64,000 nt of DNA from Gracilibacillus kekensis (GCF_900143085.1 NZ_FRCZ01000008.1:1-64000), one strand, 5' to 3'. Positions 50,659 to 59,896 are shown, numbered from the stretch's first letter. The notes: a model not told the origin generated them from the letters alone. Translations and numbers: made by a program.

Positions 50659-51487
50659 AGGATTAGGAAAAGGATTAGATGCCTTTTTCCCTGAAATAGA
50701 GGAAAATGAATCAGATAAAATAGAAGAGGTTGAATTAAAAAAATGCAGGCCAAATCCATATCAACCTAGAAAAGTCTTTGAAGCTGATGCAATTGAGGAA
50801 TTAAAGGAATCTATTATTCAGCATGGTATATTGCAACCTCTCATAGTTCGTAAAAGTATTAGGGGTTACGAAATAGTTGTTGGAGAAAGACGATTTCGAG
50901 CAGCAAAAGAAGCAAATTTAGAAACGATTCCTGTTGTTATTAAAGACTTAACTGATGAGCAGATGATGGAATTAGCTTTATTAGAAAATATTCAACGTGA
51001 GGATTTAACACCTATTGAGGAAGCGACAGCATATGACCGTCTCATTAATGAATTAGGGACAACTCAAGATGAGTTAGCTAAGCGCTTAGGAAAGAGTAGG
51101 TCGCATATTGCGAATCTAGTACGCTTACTCAGCTTACCGGAAGATATTATTGCTCAAATAAGTCATGGTGAATTATCAATGGGACATGGAAGAGCACTTT
51201 TAGGCTTAAAAGATAAGCAAAAAATAAAGCCTGTTGCAAAGCGAATTATAACAGAAAAATTAAATGTTCGTCAGGTTGAAGCGCTCATCAATGAGTTAAA
51301 TAATCAACCAGTGAAGCAAAAGCAAAAGAAAGAGATAAAAGATGTTTTTATTGTAGAAAGAGAAAACCATTTAAAAGACTTCTTTGGTACAAACGTCAAA
51401 ATAAACAAAGGCAAACGCAAAGGGAAAATTGAAATCGAATTTTTCTCGGATGATGATTTAAATCGTATTCTGGATAAAATGGAATAA
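50651..51487 (+). CDS. spo0J: Chromosome partitioning protein Spo0J (ParB)
   Basis: CTP-dependent DNA clamp that loads at parS, recruits SMC and regulates Soj. It is 278 aa: N-terminal MARGLGKGLDAFF stimulates Soj, CTP-binding GERRFRAAK, helix-turn-helix TQDELAKRLGKSRSHIANLVR, C-terminal dimer domain KIEIEFFSDDDLNRIL. ATG at 50651, inside the soj 3' end (ATGGCTAG), matches the family N-terminus. Two parS sites are in this window. Confidence 0.97.
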   Translation: MARGLGKGLDAFFPEIEENESDKIEEVELKKCRPNPYQPRKVFEADAIEELKESIIQHGILQPLIVRKSIRGYEIVVGERRFRAAKEANLETIPVVIKDLTDEQMMELALLENIQREDLTPIEEATAYDRLINELGTTQDELAKRLGKSRSHIANLVRLLSLPEDIIAQISHGELSMGHGRALLGLKDKQKIKPVAKRIITEKLNVRQVEALINELNNQPVKQKQKKEIKDVFIVERENHLKDFFGTNVKINKGKRKGKIEIEFFSDDDLNRILDKME

Positions 51488-51489
51488 TT

Positions 51490-51532
51490 AAAGGTCTGAT
51501 TGTTTGCTCAGCGCAAATAATCAGACCTTTTC
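51490..51532 (+). terminator. Terminator after spo0J
   Basis: Stem AAGGTCTGATT/AATCAGACCTT with 17-nt loop followed by TTTC. Confidence 0.8.
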
Positions 51533-51567
51533 ATTGTACATACAAGGTGGAAGAAGGTGAAAAGTGC

Positions 51568-52272
51568 ATGGTATTATTAGGGACATTAATAAATGGGTTA
51601 TGTATTATTATCGGAACGGTTTTAGGTCTGATTTTTACCAATATTCCAGAAAGAATGAAAACAACTGCATTACAGGGAATAGGATTAGTCGTGTCGTTAA
51701 TAGGAATACAGATGGCAATCCAAGCCGAAAATATCGTCCTTATTCTATTAAGTTTATTAATAGGAGCTCTTATTGGAGCAGGTATTTATCTTGAAGATAA
51801 GTTAAATATAATCGGTGAAAGGATTGAAAGGAAAGTTAATAAAAAAGGGAAAAGTAACCTAACAGAAGGTTTTATTACTGCTAGCTTAATATTTGTTGTT
51901 GGTGCTATGGCAATAGTTGGCGCGCTGGATGGAGGATTAAGAGGAGATCATGAAGTGTTAATAACCAAAGCTTTTTTAGATGGCTTTATGGCGATGGTTT
52001 TAACGACGACATTAGGTTATGGTGTCATTTTCTCGGTAATTCCTGTTGTGCTTTATCAGGGTTCTATCGCTTTGTTAGCAGTCCAAATTAATAAATGGTT
52101 ACCACAACAAGTACTGGATGGGTTTATTAATGAAGTGACGGCCATCGGAGGTTTGTTAATTTTAGCGATCGGTTTAAATATTTTAAATATCACTAAAATT
52201 AAAATCGGAGACTTCCTGCCAGCTATATTTATATTTATCCCCTTTTATTTCAGTTATTCATTTCTAATGTAA
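51568..52272 (+). CDS. DUF554 family membrane protein
   Basis: Protein of 234 aa with about seven hydrophobic segments and the glycine-rich opening LLGTLINGLCIIIGTVLGL typical of DUF554. Function unknown; transporter-like. ATG at 51568 chosen because AAGGTGAAAAGTGC precedes it, which also puts the first membrane helix at the N-terminus. Confidence 0.88.
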   Translation: MVLLGTLINGLCIIIGTVLGLIFTNIPERMKTTALQGIGLVVSLIGIQMAIQAENIVLILLSLLIGALIGAGIYLEDKLNIIGERIERKVNKKGKSNLTEGFITASLIFVVGAMAIVGALDGGLRGDHEVLITKAFLDGFMAMVLTTTLGYGVIFSVIPVVLYQGSIALLAVQINKWLPQQVLDGFINEVTAIGGLLILAIGLNILNITKIKIGDFLPAIFIFIPFYFSYSFLM

Positions 52273-52350
52273 GTTTAAATTTTTTTATCACATACCTTTG
52301 ACTTCTGTTGCATATTTTTAATATATCTAAAGCTTTTTGGAGGCAAAGGT

Positions 52351-53361
52351 ATGTGGAAATCTGGCTTGAAATGGATGTTCTTAATTGTAGGAACAATGGT
52401 AGGTGCAGGATATGCATCAGGGAGAGAGTTATGGCAATTTTTTGGTCATGAAAGTGGACTAGCAATTGTTCTGTTTACTATATTATTTATCTGTTCCGTT
52501 ACAATAACCATGATGGTGAGTTATACGAATAAAACAGATAATTATTATAACTTATTAGAAATGATATTAGGAAGTAAAATTGCTAGATTTTATGATGTAC
52601 TCATTTTCTTTTATTTAATGTCAACTACTGTAGTAATGATTGCAGGAAGTGGAGCAACATTTGAAGCGATTTTCCTATCTAAATGGGTGGGCATTCTATT
52701 TATTGTTGTATTTATCATTATTATTTTTGTAAAAGGTATAAATGGTATACTTACTTTTAATGTAGTAATTTTACCATTGTTGATCATTGGTTTGTTATCT
52801 ATTTTATTGATTTACACGTTTGATCAAAAGTTGACTTTTTTATTAGCTCTTGATCATCAGGCGAATTGGACAGCGGCATTTACATTTACCGCATTAAATA
52901 TTTTGTCTATTCTGGCAGTGATAGGAGCAGTAGGGGATAAGATAAAGTCAAAAGGGGAAATCTTCATTGCGAGTATTGGTAGTGGGCTTATACTTGGTCT
53001 TACTTCCTATTTATACAACAATAGTTTAATTCAAATATCAGAAATTATCATTTTATATGAAATTCCGTTGTTTGCAATATTAAAAAATTACCCTAATTAC
53101 ACGTATATTATCATGACCATTTTGTTATGGTTTGCAATTTTTACAACTGCAATATCCAGTATGTTAGGACTTGTTACACGACTAGCCCGTTTTCTAAAAT
53201 ATAAAATGTGGCATATTGCCCTTGTTGTATTATTACTCGTAACCCCTCTAACCAAAATAGGTTTCTCAACTTTAATTGCATTGTTATATCCGATATATGG
53301 AATAGTAAATTTATATTTACTTTGCGCTATCTTACTATTTCCATTTTATAAAAAAATTTAA
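52351..53361 (+). CDS. YkvI-family membrane protein (LeuT-fold-like)
   Basis: Protein of 336 aa with about ten membrane segments. N-terminus LKWMFLIVGTMVGAGYASGRELWQFFG has the broken-helix pattern of amino-acid/sodium symporters, and YkvI proteins show this. Substrate unknown. TTTTGGAGGC lies before the ATG. It sits between DUF554 and DUF951 genes near spo0J. Confidence 0.82.
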   Translation: MWKSGLKWMFLIVGTMVGAGYASGRELWQFFGHESGLAIVLFTILFICSVTITMMVSYTNKTDNYYNLLEMILGSKIARFYDVLIFFYLMSTTVVMIAGSGATFEAIFLSKWVGILFIVVFIIIIFVKGINGILTFNVVILPLLIIGLLSILLIYTFDQKLTFLLALDHQANWTAAFTFTALNILSILAVIGAVGDKIKSKGEIFIASIGSGLILGLTSYLYNNSLIQISEIIILYEIPLFAILKNYPNYTYIIMTILLWFAIFTTAISSMLGLVTRLARFLKYKMWHIALVVLLLVTPLTKIGFSTLIALLYPIYGIVNLYLLCAILLFPFYKKI

Positions 53362-53404
53362 TATAATAAAGAGAGAATAAAATGTACGTTGAAGAGGTGA
53401 GAGG

Positions 53405-53599
53405 ATGGAACGAAAAGAATTTCAATTAAATGATATAGTAGAAATGAAGAAGCCTCATCCGTGCGGTGAAAATCGATGGAAAGTGATTCGAATGGGCATG
53501 GATATTCGCGTGAAATGTGAAGGTTGTGGGCACAGCGTAATGATCCCACGCAAACGATTTGAACAAAAAATGAAAAAAGTACTTGTTCATGCGGAATAA
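53405..53599 (+). CDS. DUF951 family protein
   Basis: A 64-aa cytoplasmic protein with Cys residues arranged as HPCGEN and CEGCGH, suggesting a metal-binding or zinc-ribbon-like fold, and a basic centre (MIPRKRFEQK). Widely conserved next to ychF/parB in Firmicutes (YyzM), function unknown. GAGGTGAGAGG before the ATG. parS site 2 begins 5 bp after its stop. Confidence 0.9.
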   Translation: MERKEFQLNDIVEMKKPHPCGENRWKVIRMGMDIRVKCEGCGHSVMIPRKRFEQKMKKVLVHAE

Positions 53600-53604
53600 A
53601 AAAA

Positions 53605-53620
53605 TGTTTCACGTGAAACA
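53605..53620. other. parS: parS centromere site 2
   Basis: TGTTTCACGTGAAACA, perfect 16-bp palindromic ParB site, 5 bp past the DUF951 gene. Confidence 0.97.
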
Positions 53621-53681
53621 TTTTCGTTTTTTCTGCGAGTTACAATGACATATAATTGCTTTTTTATATAAGAAAAAATTG

Positions 53682-53717
53682 AAAATCAAGGGGTGTAGTC
53701 CCTTGATTTTTGTTTTT
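53682..53717 (+). terminator. Terminator before ychF
   Basis: 11-bp stem AAAATCAAGGG/CCCTTGATTTT followed by TGTTTTTT. Confidence 0.85.
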
Positions 53718-53805
53718 TAATAACTTGTCAATTAGAGAAAGTATCACTATAATTGGTATGACCGATACGTTCATATGGACGGAATCCTTAAGGAGTGAAA
53801 GTTAC

Positions 53806-54906
53806 ATGGCATTAACAGCAGGAATTGTTGGTTTACCTAACGTGGGTAAATCAACGTTATTTAACGCAATAACGCAAGCAGGTGCAGAATCTGCAAACTA
53901 TCCATTCTGTACGATTGATCCAAACGTTGGGATTGTAGAAGTCCCAGATGAAAGACTGCAAAAATTAACAGAACTCGTAAAACCAAAGAAAACCATACCG
54001 ACGGCATTTGAATTCACAGATATTGCAGGGATCGTTAAAGGTGCAAGTAAAGGGGAAGGACTTGGTAATCAATTCCTTTCACATATTCGCCAGGTCGATG
54101 CAATTTGTCATGTGGTACGTTGTTTTCAAGATGACAATATTACCCACGTGTCGGGTAAAGTAGATCCTATTTCAGATATCGAAACCATTAACCTGGAGCT
54201 GATCCTAGCAGATTTAGAAACAGTATCTAAAAGAATTCAGCGGGTTGAAAAAATGGCTAGACAAAAGGACAAAGAAGCAATGGCTGAATTAGAAGTACTT
54301 ACCAAATTAAGAGAGGCTTTTGAAGAGGAAATACCTGCACGTGCAGTAGAGTTTAATGATGAACAGCAAAAATTGGTGAAGGGACTGCATTTATTAACAA
54401 GTAAATCTGTTATGTATGTTGCCAATGTAGGTGAAGATGAATTATTAGAAGTAGACAACAATGCATACGTACAGCTAGTGAAAGATTTTGCTAAGAAAGA
54501 CGAAGCTGAAGTTATTGTTGTCAGCGCAAAAGTTGAATCAGAAATTGCAGAATTAGATGGGGAAGAGAAAGAAGAGTTCCTAGAAGAACTAGGTATCGCA
54601 GAATCCGGATTAGACCAATTGATTAAAGCAACCTATCAATTACTCGGATTAGCAACATACTTTACAGCAGGTGAACAAGAGGTACGGGCATGGACCTTTA
54701 AAAAAGGAATCAAAGCACCTCAAGCAGCAGGTATTATCCATAGTGACTTTGAAAAAGGTTTTATTCGTGCTGAAACCGTATCTTATGATGATTTGGTGGA
54801 AGCTGGGTCTGAACAAGCTGCAAAAGAAAAAGGACAAGTAAGATTAGAAGGTAAGGAATATTTGGTGAAAGACGGAGACGTTATGCATTTCCGTTTCAAC
54901 GTATAA
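53806..54906 (+). CDS. ychF: Redox-regulated ribosome-binding ATPase YchF
   Basis: Obg-family P-loop protein of 366 aa that prefers ATP. G1 GLPNVGKST at residues 8-16, switch region DIAGIVKGAS, coiled-coil arm (about 130-200) and C-terminal TGS domain (about 280-366). AAGGAGTGAAAG precedes the ATG at 53806; longer readings are unsupported. B. subtilis YyaF in the same position. Confidence 0.97.
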   Translation: MALTAGIVGLPNVGKSTLFNAITQAGAESANYPFCTIDPNVGIVEVPDERLQKLTELVKPKKTIPTAFEFTDIAGIVKGASKGEGLGNQFLSHIRQVDAICHVVRCFQDDNITHVSGKVDPISDIETINLELILADLETVSKRIQRVEKMARQKDKEAMAELEVLTKLREAFEEEIPARAVEFNDEQQKLVKGLHLLTSKSVMYVANVGEDELLEVDNNAYVQLVKDFAKKDEAEVIVVSAKVESEIAELDGEEKEEFLEELGIAESGLDQLIKATYQLLGLATYFTAGEQEVRAWTFKKGIKAPQAAGIIHSDFEKGFIRAETVSYDDLVEAGSEQAAKEKGQVRLEGKEYLVKDGDVMHFRFNV

Positions 54907-54942
54907 CAGGATCATTATCCATCGACTTATATTAATTAATAT

Positions 54943-54971
54943 TTGCAATGATTAAAGAATATTGGTATAAT
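54943..54971 (+). promoter_or_regulatory. rpsF-ssb-rpsR promoter
   Basis: -35 TTGCAA (54943-54948), 17-bp spacer, -10 TATAAT (54966-54971). Confidence 0.75.
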
Positions 54972-55000
54972 ATTTTATTGTGAGTAATGAGACTATTATT

Positions 55001-55032
55001 CCTTGCTCTATTACAAAAATAGAGCCGCCAAG
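55001..55032 (+). promoter_or_regulatory. S6:S18 autoregulatory leader element
   Basis: Hairpin GCTCTATT/AATAGAGC (55005-55012 / 55018-55025) with a 3' asymmetric bulge CGCC (55026-55029) and closing CTT/AAG pairs, directly before the rpsF ribosome site. The CCG-containing bulge matches the described rpsF leader motif that mimics the S6:S18 binding site on 16S rRNA. Confidence 0.75.
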
Positions 55033-55053
55033 ACCAAAAGGAGGTGTAAACGG

Positions 55054-55344
55054 ATGAATAAATACGAAATCATGTACATCATCCGCCCAAATATCGAGGA
55101 GGAAGCACAAACAGCTTTAATAGAGCGTTTCAGTGGTTACCTTACGAATAATGGAGCGGAAATTGAGAAAGTTGAAGAAGTAGGTAAGAAACGTCTTGCT
55201 TATGAAATCAACGATCACCGTGATGGATATTATGTAATTATTAATTTTAAAGGTGACGAAACAGCAATTAACGAATTTAATCGTCAAGCGAAATTCTCTG
55301 ATGACATTTTACGTTACATGGCAATTCGCGAAGACGAACAATAA
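55054..55344 (+). CDS. rpsF: 30S ribosomal protein S6
   Basis: 96 aa, begins [29 protein letters not shown] precedes the ATG at 55054. Heterodimer partner of S18 encoded two genes on. The operon is likely repressed by excess S6:S18 through the leader element. Confidence 0.98.
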   Translation: MNKYEIMYIIRPNIEEEAQTALIERFSGYLTNNGAEIEKVEEVGKKRLAYEINDHRDGYYVIINFKGDETAINEFNRQAKFSDDILRYMAIREDEQ

Positions 55345-55359
55345 TAAGGAGTGGTTCTG

Positions 55360-55896
55360 ATGTTAAATCGTGTCGTGCTTGTCGGCAGGTTAACGAAAGA
55401 TCCTGATTTACGTTATACACCAAATGGCGTAGCCGTAGCTAATTTTACAGTAGCTTGTAACAGACCTTTCTCTAATCAACAAGGTGAGCGAGAAGCAGAC
55501 TTTATCAACTGTGTAACATGGAGAAGGCAAGCGGAAAATCTTGCAAACTACATGGGTAAAGGAAGCTTAATCGGTGTAGACGGTCGAATTCAAACTCGTA
55601 GCTTTGATAATCAGGAAGGTCAGCGAGTCTTCATGACAGAAGTAGTAGCAGATTCAATCCAGTTCTTAGAATCAAGAGGTGGATCTGGTGGTGGACAACC
55701 TAATACACAGGGATCTCAAGGGTATAATCAAAATCCGAATCAGAACCAACCGAGTCAAGCAAACCAGAATCAATTTAATCAAAATAACAACAATCAAAAC
55801 AATAACCAAAATAATCAAGGGAATAATAGTGGCGACAATCCATTCCAAGATAGTGGAGAGCCGGTAGATATTTCTGATGATGATTTACCATTTTAA
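55360..55896 (+). CDS. ssb: Single-stranded DNA-binding protein
   Basis: 178-aa SSB: OB fold (residues 1-105), then a low-complexity linker (about 106-158) made almost wholly of Gln, Asn, Gly and Ser, then the acidic tip SDDDLPF that binds partners such as RecO and PriA. ATG at 55360 ([15 protein letters not shown]) chosen because AAGGAG lies upstream. Between rpsF and rpsR, as in all Bacilli. Confidence 0.97.
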   Translation: MLNRVVLVGRLTKDPDLRYTPNGVAVANFTVACNRPFSNQQGEREADFINCVTWRRQAENLANYMGKGSLIGVDGRIQTRSFDNQEGQRVFMTEVVADSIQFLESRGGSGGGQPNTQGSQGYNQNPNQNQPSQANQNQFNQNNNNQNNNQNNQGNNSGDNPFQDSGEPVDISDDDLPF

Positions 55897-55916
55897 TTTA
55901 AAGGAGGTTTTTAATT

Positions 55917-56147
55917 ATGGCAGCTCGTCGTGGACGCGCAAAGCGTCGTAAGGTGTGTTTCTTTACAGCGAACGGTATTACACACATCGACTATAAAGAT
56001 GTTGATTTATTAAGACGTTTCGTTTCAGAACGTGGGAAGATTCTTCCTCGTCGTGTAACAGGAACTTCTGCAAAATATCAACGTAAATTGACAAGAGCAA
56101 TTAAACGTGCTCGTCAAATGGCTTTATTGCCTTACGTTAATGACTGA
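55917..56147 (+). CDS. rpsR: 30S ribosomal protein S18
   Basis: 76 aa, begins [20 protein letters not shown], basic, family length. AAAGGAGG before the ATG. Last gene of the S6-SSB-S18 operon. Confidence 0.98.
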   Translation: MAARRGRAKRRKVCFFTANGITHIDYKDVDLLRRFVSERGKILPRRVTGTSAKYQRKLTRAIKRARQMALLPYVND

Positions 56148-56158
56148 TATTGAAGAAG

Positions 56159-56192
56159 AAGCACTATAGAGGTTTTTCTATAGTGCTTTTTT
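56159..56192 (+). terminator. Terminator after rpsR
   Basis: 12-bp stem AAGCACTATAGA/TCTATAGTGCTT followed by TTTTAT. Confidence 0.9.
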
Positions 56193-56196
56193 ATAT

Positions 56197-56300
56197 TAAG
56201 CAAGGAAAGTATATAATCAGCGGTATCAAGGCATTTGTGATCAGAGTAGCCATTTTGAAATAAAGCGTACACGAAACCATCGCTGCAGTTGTCCACTTCT
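56197..56300. repeat. Decayed paired-hairpin repeat remnant
   Basis: Starts just after the rpsR terminator and matches 43892-43991 almost base for base at the left (words ATATAATCAGCGGTATCAAG and CATTTGT, then ATTTTGAAATA), then only the first GTCCACTTC of an arm remains. The rest of 56301-56471 shows nothing recognisable. Confidence 0.75.
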
Positions 56301-56471
56301 ACTTATTTTATCTTTGTCATTTGTCATGAATAAGAAACTGAATAGGTGATGATAAGGATATTGTGTTCACTAATTTAAATAGCAATTTAGAATTGGAACA
56401 GTATGAAAAATGATAGGTACAAGAAAAAAAGTTCTTCTGAGAGCTATGAAAAATTTCTATGCAATTATTAT

Positions 56472-57125
56472 TTAAGCATGTGATTGATCAAGTAAATCAT
56501 TTTTGAAAGTCGTAGTCATTTTTCGTACGTAGAGCTCTGCTACAAGGAGATTTGGTACCCAAGATAACCAAGATATGATTGTATAACTTGTTTCATAGTT
56601 TTCGACCCCAGCGGTTAATACGAATAAAGGAAGCCATAGTCTGAGTGTGACCGCAGCAAAGGTTAATGAATAATTCCGAATCATCCATTTGCGGTGCTGC
56701 TGAATTTTTCGTTGTTTGATCTTATAAAAAGCCATACTACCAGTTACAAGCCAGAAAAATGCTAGGAAGCCAAACCCTAAAGTAGATATTAGGCCACCTG
56801 TTGCTTCAAAGGCTAAATAAAAACCAGTCAGTCCCCCAAATAATATACAACTTAAATACACTTTTCCAAAAAGTTTATGTCTTTCTCTATTTTTATTTCT
56901 TATTTTCTCAGATAAAAGAAAAGGTCCTAATGCTAAAGCTAGTAAACTTGAGAATGCATGAATGTATAACATAATGTACCAAAATTGGTTTAATACGTCG
57001 CCTATTTGAATTTTTGACATGACAAATCCAGACTTACTAGGTTCTAATACAAAATACTGAACTAAAGAATACCCAGAAATGCAAAGAGCAAGAATCGTAC
57101 CTATAATCCAAATTGCTTTTTTCAA
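56472..57125 (-). CDS. DUF2306 family membrane protein
   Basis: 217 aa with six or more hydrophobic segments and conserved His residues facing membrane helices (YIHAFSSLLALALG, RERHKLFGKVYL, QQHRKWMIRNYSL), a pattern typical of DUF2306. Function unknown. TTG start with AGGTGGG upstream. It lies 14 nt after the TetR gene and is presumably its target. Confidence 0.8.
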   Translation of the reverse strand: MKKAIWIIGTILALCISGYSLVQYFVLEPSKSGFVMSKIQIGDVLNQFWYIMLYIHAFSSLLALALGPFLLSEKIRNKNRERHKLFGKVYLSCILFGGLTGFYLAFEATGGLISTLGFGFLAFFWLVTGSMAFYKIKQRKIQQHRKWMIRNYSLTFAAVTLRLWLPLFVLTAGVENYETSYTIISWLSWVPNLLVAELYVRKMTTTFKNDLLDQSHA

Positions 57126-57139
57126 TATAATCCCACCTT

Positions 57140-57727
57140 TTATTTAATAATTCCATTCAGATAAGTATTGATATGAAAAGAAATAAGATCTTGCTTTTGC
57201 TTCCATGGAAATGTTTGGAATGAAATTAATAAAGATGCTATCCCATGTAAATGAGCCCAAATCGATTGACTTATGATTACTGCGTCCTTTTCATCTATCC
57301 AACCTTCCTTTATACAATCTTCCACTTGATCAACTAAAAGTTGAAACCCTCTTAAACGATCACTTTCCATTAAAGATATATGATGCTGATTTTCAAGATT
57401 TTGAACAAAAATTAATTCGTAATATTCAGGGGAGTCTATACTAAATTGGATATATGCATGTAGGAGTTTTTTTAATCTGATAGGTGTGTCTTCATCCTCT
57501 TGAATAGGGGCCTTTAGAGCTAAATAAAATAATTGATAGCCATCTTGTAGTAGATGGAAAACAAGTTCATCTTTATTTTGAAAGTAATTATAAATATTTG
57601 TTGGAGAGTACCCAACAGTGTTTGCAATTTTACGCATAGATACTTGGTGGTAACCTTCTGAGATGAATAAAGAGCGGGCAGCATCTATAATTTTTTGTTT
57701 AGCTTCTTCACCATTTGACTTTTTCAT
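57140..57727 (-). CDS. TetR/AcrR family regulator
   Basis: 195 aa with N-terminal TetR helix-turn-helix (about residues 10-55: AKQKIIDAARSLFISEGYHQ... MRKIANTVGYSPTNIYNYF) and a helical ligand domain. Tandem palindromes lie 20-45 bp upstream, so it likely controls itself and the DUF2306 gene. Ligand unknown. Confidence 0.9.
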   Translation of the reverse strand: MKKSNGEEAKQKIIDAARSLFISEGYHQVSMRKIANTVGYSPTNIYNYFQNKDELVFHLLQDGYQLFYLALKAPIQEDEDTPIRLKKLLHAYIQFSIDSPEYYELIFVQNLENQHHISLMESDRLRGFQLLVDQVEDCIKEGWIDEKDAVIISQSIWAHLHGIASLLISFQTFPWKQKQDLISFHINTYLNGIIK

Positions 57728-57744
57728 TATTAACCTCCTTTTAC

Positions 57745-57773
57745 ATTAACGGCGTTAACTTAACAGTGTTAAT
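57745..57773. promoter_or_regulatory. Tandem TetR operator
   Basis: Two palindromes with the same half-sites, TTAAC-GGC-GTTAA (57746-57758) and TTAAC-AGT-GTTAA (57760-57772), centred 14 bp apart directly before the TetR gene. Beyond them, 57773-58050 is AT-rich with no gene. Confidence 0.75.
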
Positions 57774-58054
57774 ATAGCAAAAATATACAAAACTGTCAAT
57801 TGTAATTTACAAATAACTGTAAATGAGTGGAGCTAAAGATCTTTATCATTTGTAAGTTTTAATGAACTATAAAAAGATCGAGCAAATTCTAAGTAAAGTA
57901 CGTTTGGATGGGATAATTTTTCTAAAAATAAGCAAGAAATGCATAAAGACGAAATATAGATTTAAAATTTCTGTAAATGTTCGTTATTAGATTGAAAAAA
58001 GCATTAACATTAACGATAATGAACATTAAAAACAACCAAACACGATTAATGCCC

Positions 58055-58082
58055 TTGACATTATCACAAATTTTGCTATGAT
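58055..58082 (+). promoter_or_regulatory. serA promoter candidate
   Basis: -35 TTGACA (58055-58060), 16-bp spacer, -10 TATGAT (58077-58082). Leaves a leader of about 150 nt before serA, with one small hairpin GTGAA/TTCAC near 58160. Confidence 0.6.
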
Positions 58083-58242
58083 TGAAGGATAAATTGAGTA
58101 GTAATAGAGGAAATAAAAGTGCTATAATAGATGAAATGGAAAGCAAATAACTTTTTTAGTGAAAATATTCACGAAATAAGTGTTATGACATAAACAAGTG
58201 AATATCAAAAAAGAAGATACAATAATAATGGAGGGGACAACC

Positions 58243-59829
58243 ATGGCTTTTAAAGTATTAATCAGTGATCCGTTAAGTGAAGATGGAATCCAACCGTTAC
58301 GGGAAGCAGACAATATCGAAGTGGATGTTCAGACAAGTTTATCACCTGATGAATTAGCGGAAAAAATTGGTAACTATGACGCACTACTTGTACGTAGTCA
58401 AACCAAAGTGACCAGAGATATTATTAGTCAAGCATCTAATCTTAAAATTATCGGTCGTGCAGGTGTTGGTGTGGATAACATTGATTTAAGCGCAGCAACT
58501 GAGTATGGTGTCATTGTTGTAAATGCACCAGATGGAAATACGAATTCTGCAGCTGAGCATACAGTTGCGATGCTGATGTCATTGGCTCGTAAAATCCCAC
58601 AGGCATTTTTAGCATTAAAAAATGGAAAATGGGATCGTAAGACACATGTAGGCGTAGAATTGAAAGGAAAAACATTAGGTGTTATTGGTATGGGAAGAAT
58701 TGGTGCTGAAGTAGCTGCACGTGCGAAAGGCCAGCGCATGAATATTATTGCATATGATCCATTCTTAACAAAAGATAGAGCCGATAAACTGGGAGTAGAC
58801 CTTGGCTCAGTAGAAGATGTGGTGGTAGCTGCAGATTTTATCACAGTACATACACCTTTAATTAAGGAAACAAAACACTTATTAAATAAAGAAGCTTTTG
58901 AAAAAATGAAGGATGGAGTACGCATTATTAATTGTGCTCGTGGTGGTATTATCGATGAGGATGCTCTATATGAAGCAATTAAATCAGGAAAAGTAGCAGG
59001 AGCAGCATTAGACGTATTTGAAGAAGAGCCTGCTACGGACCATCGCCTGTTAGAATTACCAGAGGTAATCGCTACACCACACTTAGGTGCAAGTACGGTA
59101 GAAGCACAGGAAAATGTAGCGATTGATGTTAGCCATGATGTGGTACGTTACTTAACAGAAGGAGTAGCGAAAAATCCTGTTAATTTACCTGCAGTACCAA
59201 AAGAAATCATGAACAAAATTGAACCATATTTCCATCTATCTGAAAAATTAGGTACCTTCTTAACCTACTTAACGAGCGGTGTAATCGAAGAGATTAACAT
59301 TTCTTATTCTGGTGACCTAACGGAAATGGAAGTAGCACCATTAACTCGTAATACCATTAAAGGTTTACTAAAACGTCATCTAGGTGACCATGTTAATGAT
59401 GTGAATGCTTCTTATTTAGCAGAAAAGCGTGGTATTCGAGTCAATGAAAATAAATCTTCCACACCAAAAGGGTTCACCAATTTACTTAAAGTAGAAGTGA
59501 AAACTAAAAATGTCACGCGTTCTATTTCTGGTACATTACTAAATGGCCTAGGACCACGCATTGTACAAGTGGACGCATACAGTGTCGATGTAGTACCTGA
59601 AGGGAACCTTGTCGTAATTAAACACAATGACCGACCAGGTGTTATTGGTAAAGTTGGTAGTTTGTTTGCTGAAAAAGGAATCAATATAGGCGCCATGCAA
59701 GTAGGGCGTTCAGATGTAGGCGGAGAAGCGATCATGATTGTAAGTGTAGACAAATATTTAGAAGAAGAAGAAATAGAAGCATTAAAAGAAATCGACGAAA
59801 TCGAAAAACTAACAGCAATGGAATTATAG
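58243..59829 (+). CDS. serA: D-3-phosphoglycerate dehydrogenase
   Basis: First step of serine synthesis, 528 aa (long form). NAD-binding domain with GVIGMGRIGAEVA, catalytic His in ATPHLGAST, an intervening ASB domain (about 315-450) and C-terminal ACT domain (VVIKHNDRPGVIGKVG, from about 455) for serine feedback. ATG at 58243 chosen because GGAGGGG lies upstream. Confidence 0.97.
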   Translation: MAFKVLISDPLSEDGIQPLREADNIEVDVQTSLSPDELAEKIGNYDALLVRSQTKVTRDIISQASNLKIIGRAGVGVDNIDLSAATEYGVIVVNAPDGNTNSAAEHTVAMLMSLARKIPQAFLALKNGKWDRKTHVGVELKGKTLGVIGMGRIGAEVAARAKGQRMNIIAYDPFLTKDRADKLGVDLGSVEDVVVAADFITVHTPLIKETKHLLNKEAFEKMKDGVRIINCARGGIIDEDALYEAIKSGKVAGAALDVFEEEPATDHRLLELPEVIATPHLGASTVEAQENVAIDVSHDVVRYLTEGVAKNPVNLPAVPKEIMNKIEPYFHLSEKLGTFLTYLTSGVIEEINISYSGDLTEMEVAPLTRNTIKGLLKRHLGDHVNDVNASYLAEKRGIRVNENKSSTPKGFTNLLKVEVKTKNVTRSISGTLLNGLGPRIVQVDAYSVDVVPEGNLVVIKHNDRPGVIGKVGSLFAEKGINIGAMQVGRSDVGGEAIMIVSVDKYLEEEEIEALKEIDEIEKLTAMEL

Positions 59830-59854
59830 ACTGCAACAAAATAATTCAATAATT

Positions 59855-59896
59855 AGAAAAATCCAAACGATGAGGTGAAATCGTTTGGATTTTTCT
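59855..59896 (+). terminator. Terminator after serA
   Basis: 16-bp stem AGAAAAATCCAAACGA with its complement around a 10-nt loop. The 3' arm supplies a TTTTT tract. Confidence 0.85.

Noticed and set aside
53358-53621. 87-codon minus-strand ORF starting MFHVKH
   Set aside because: MFHVKH is the usual translation of a parS site; the frame is antisense to the DUF951 gene.
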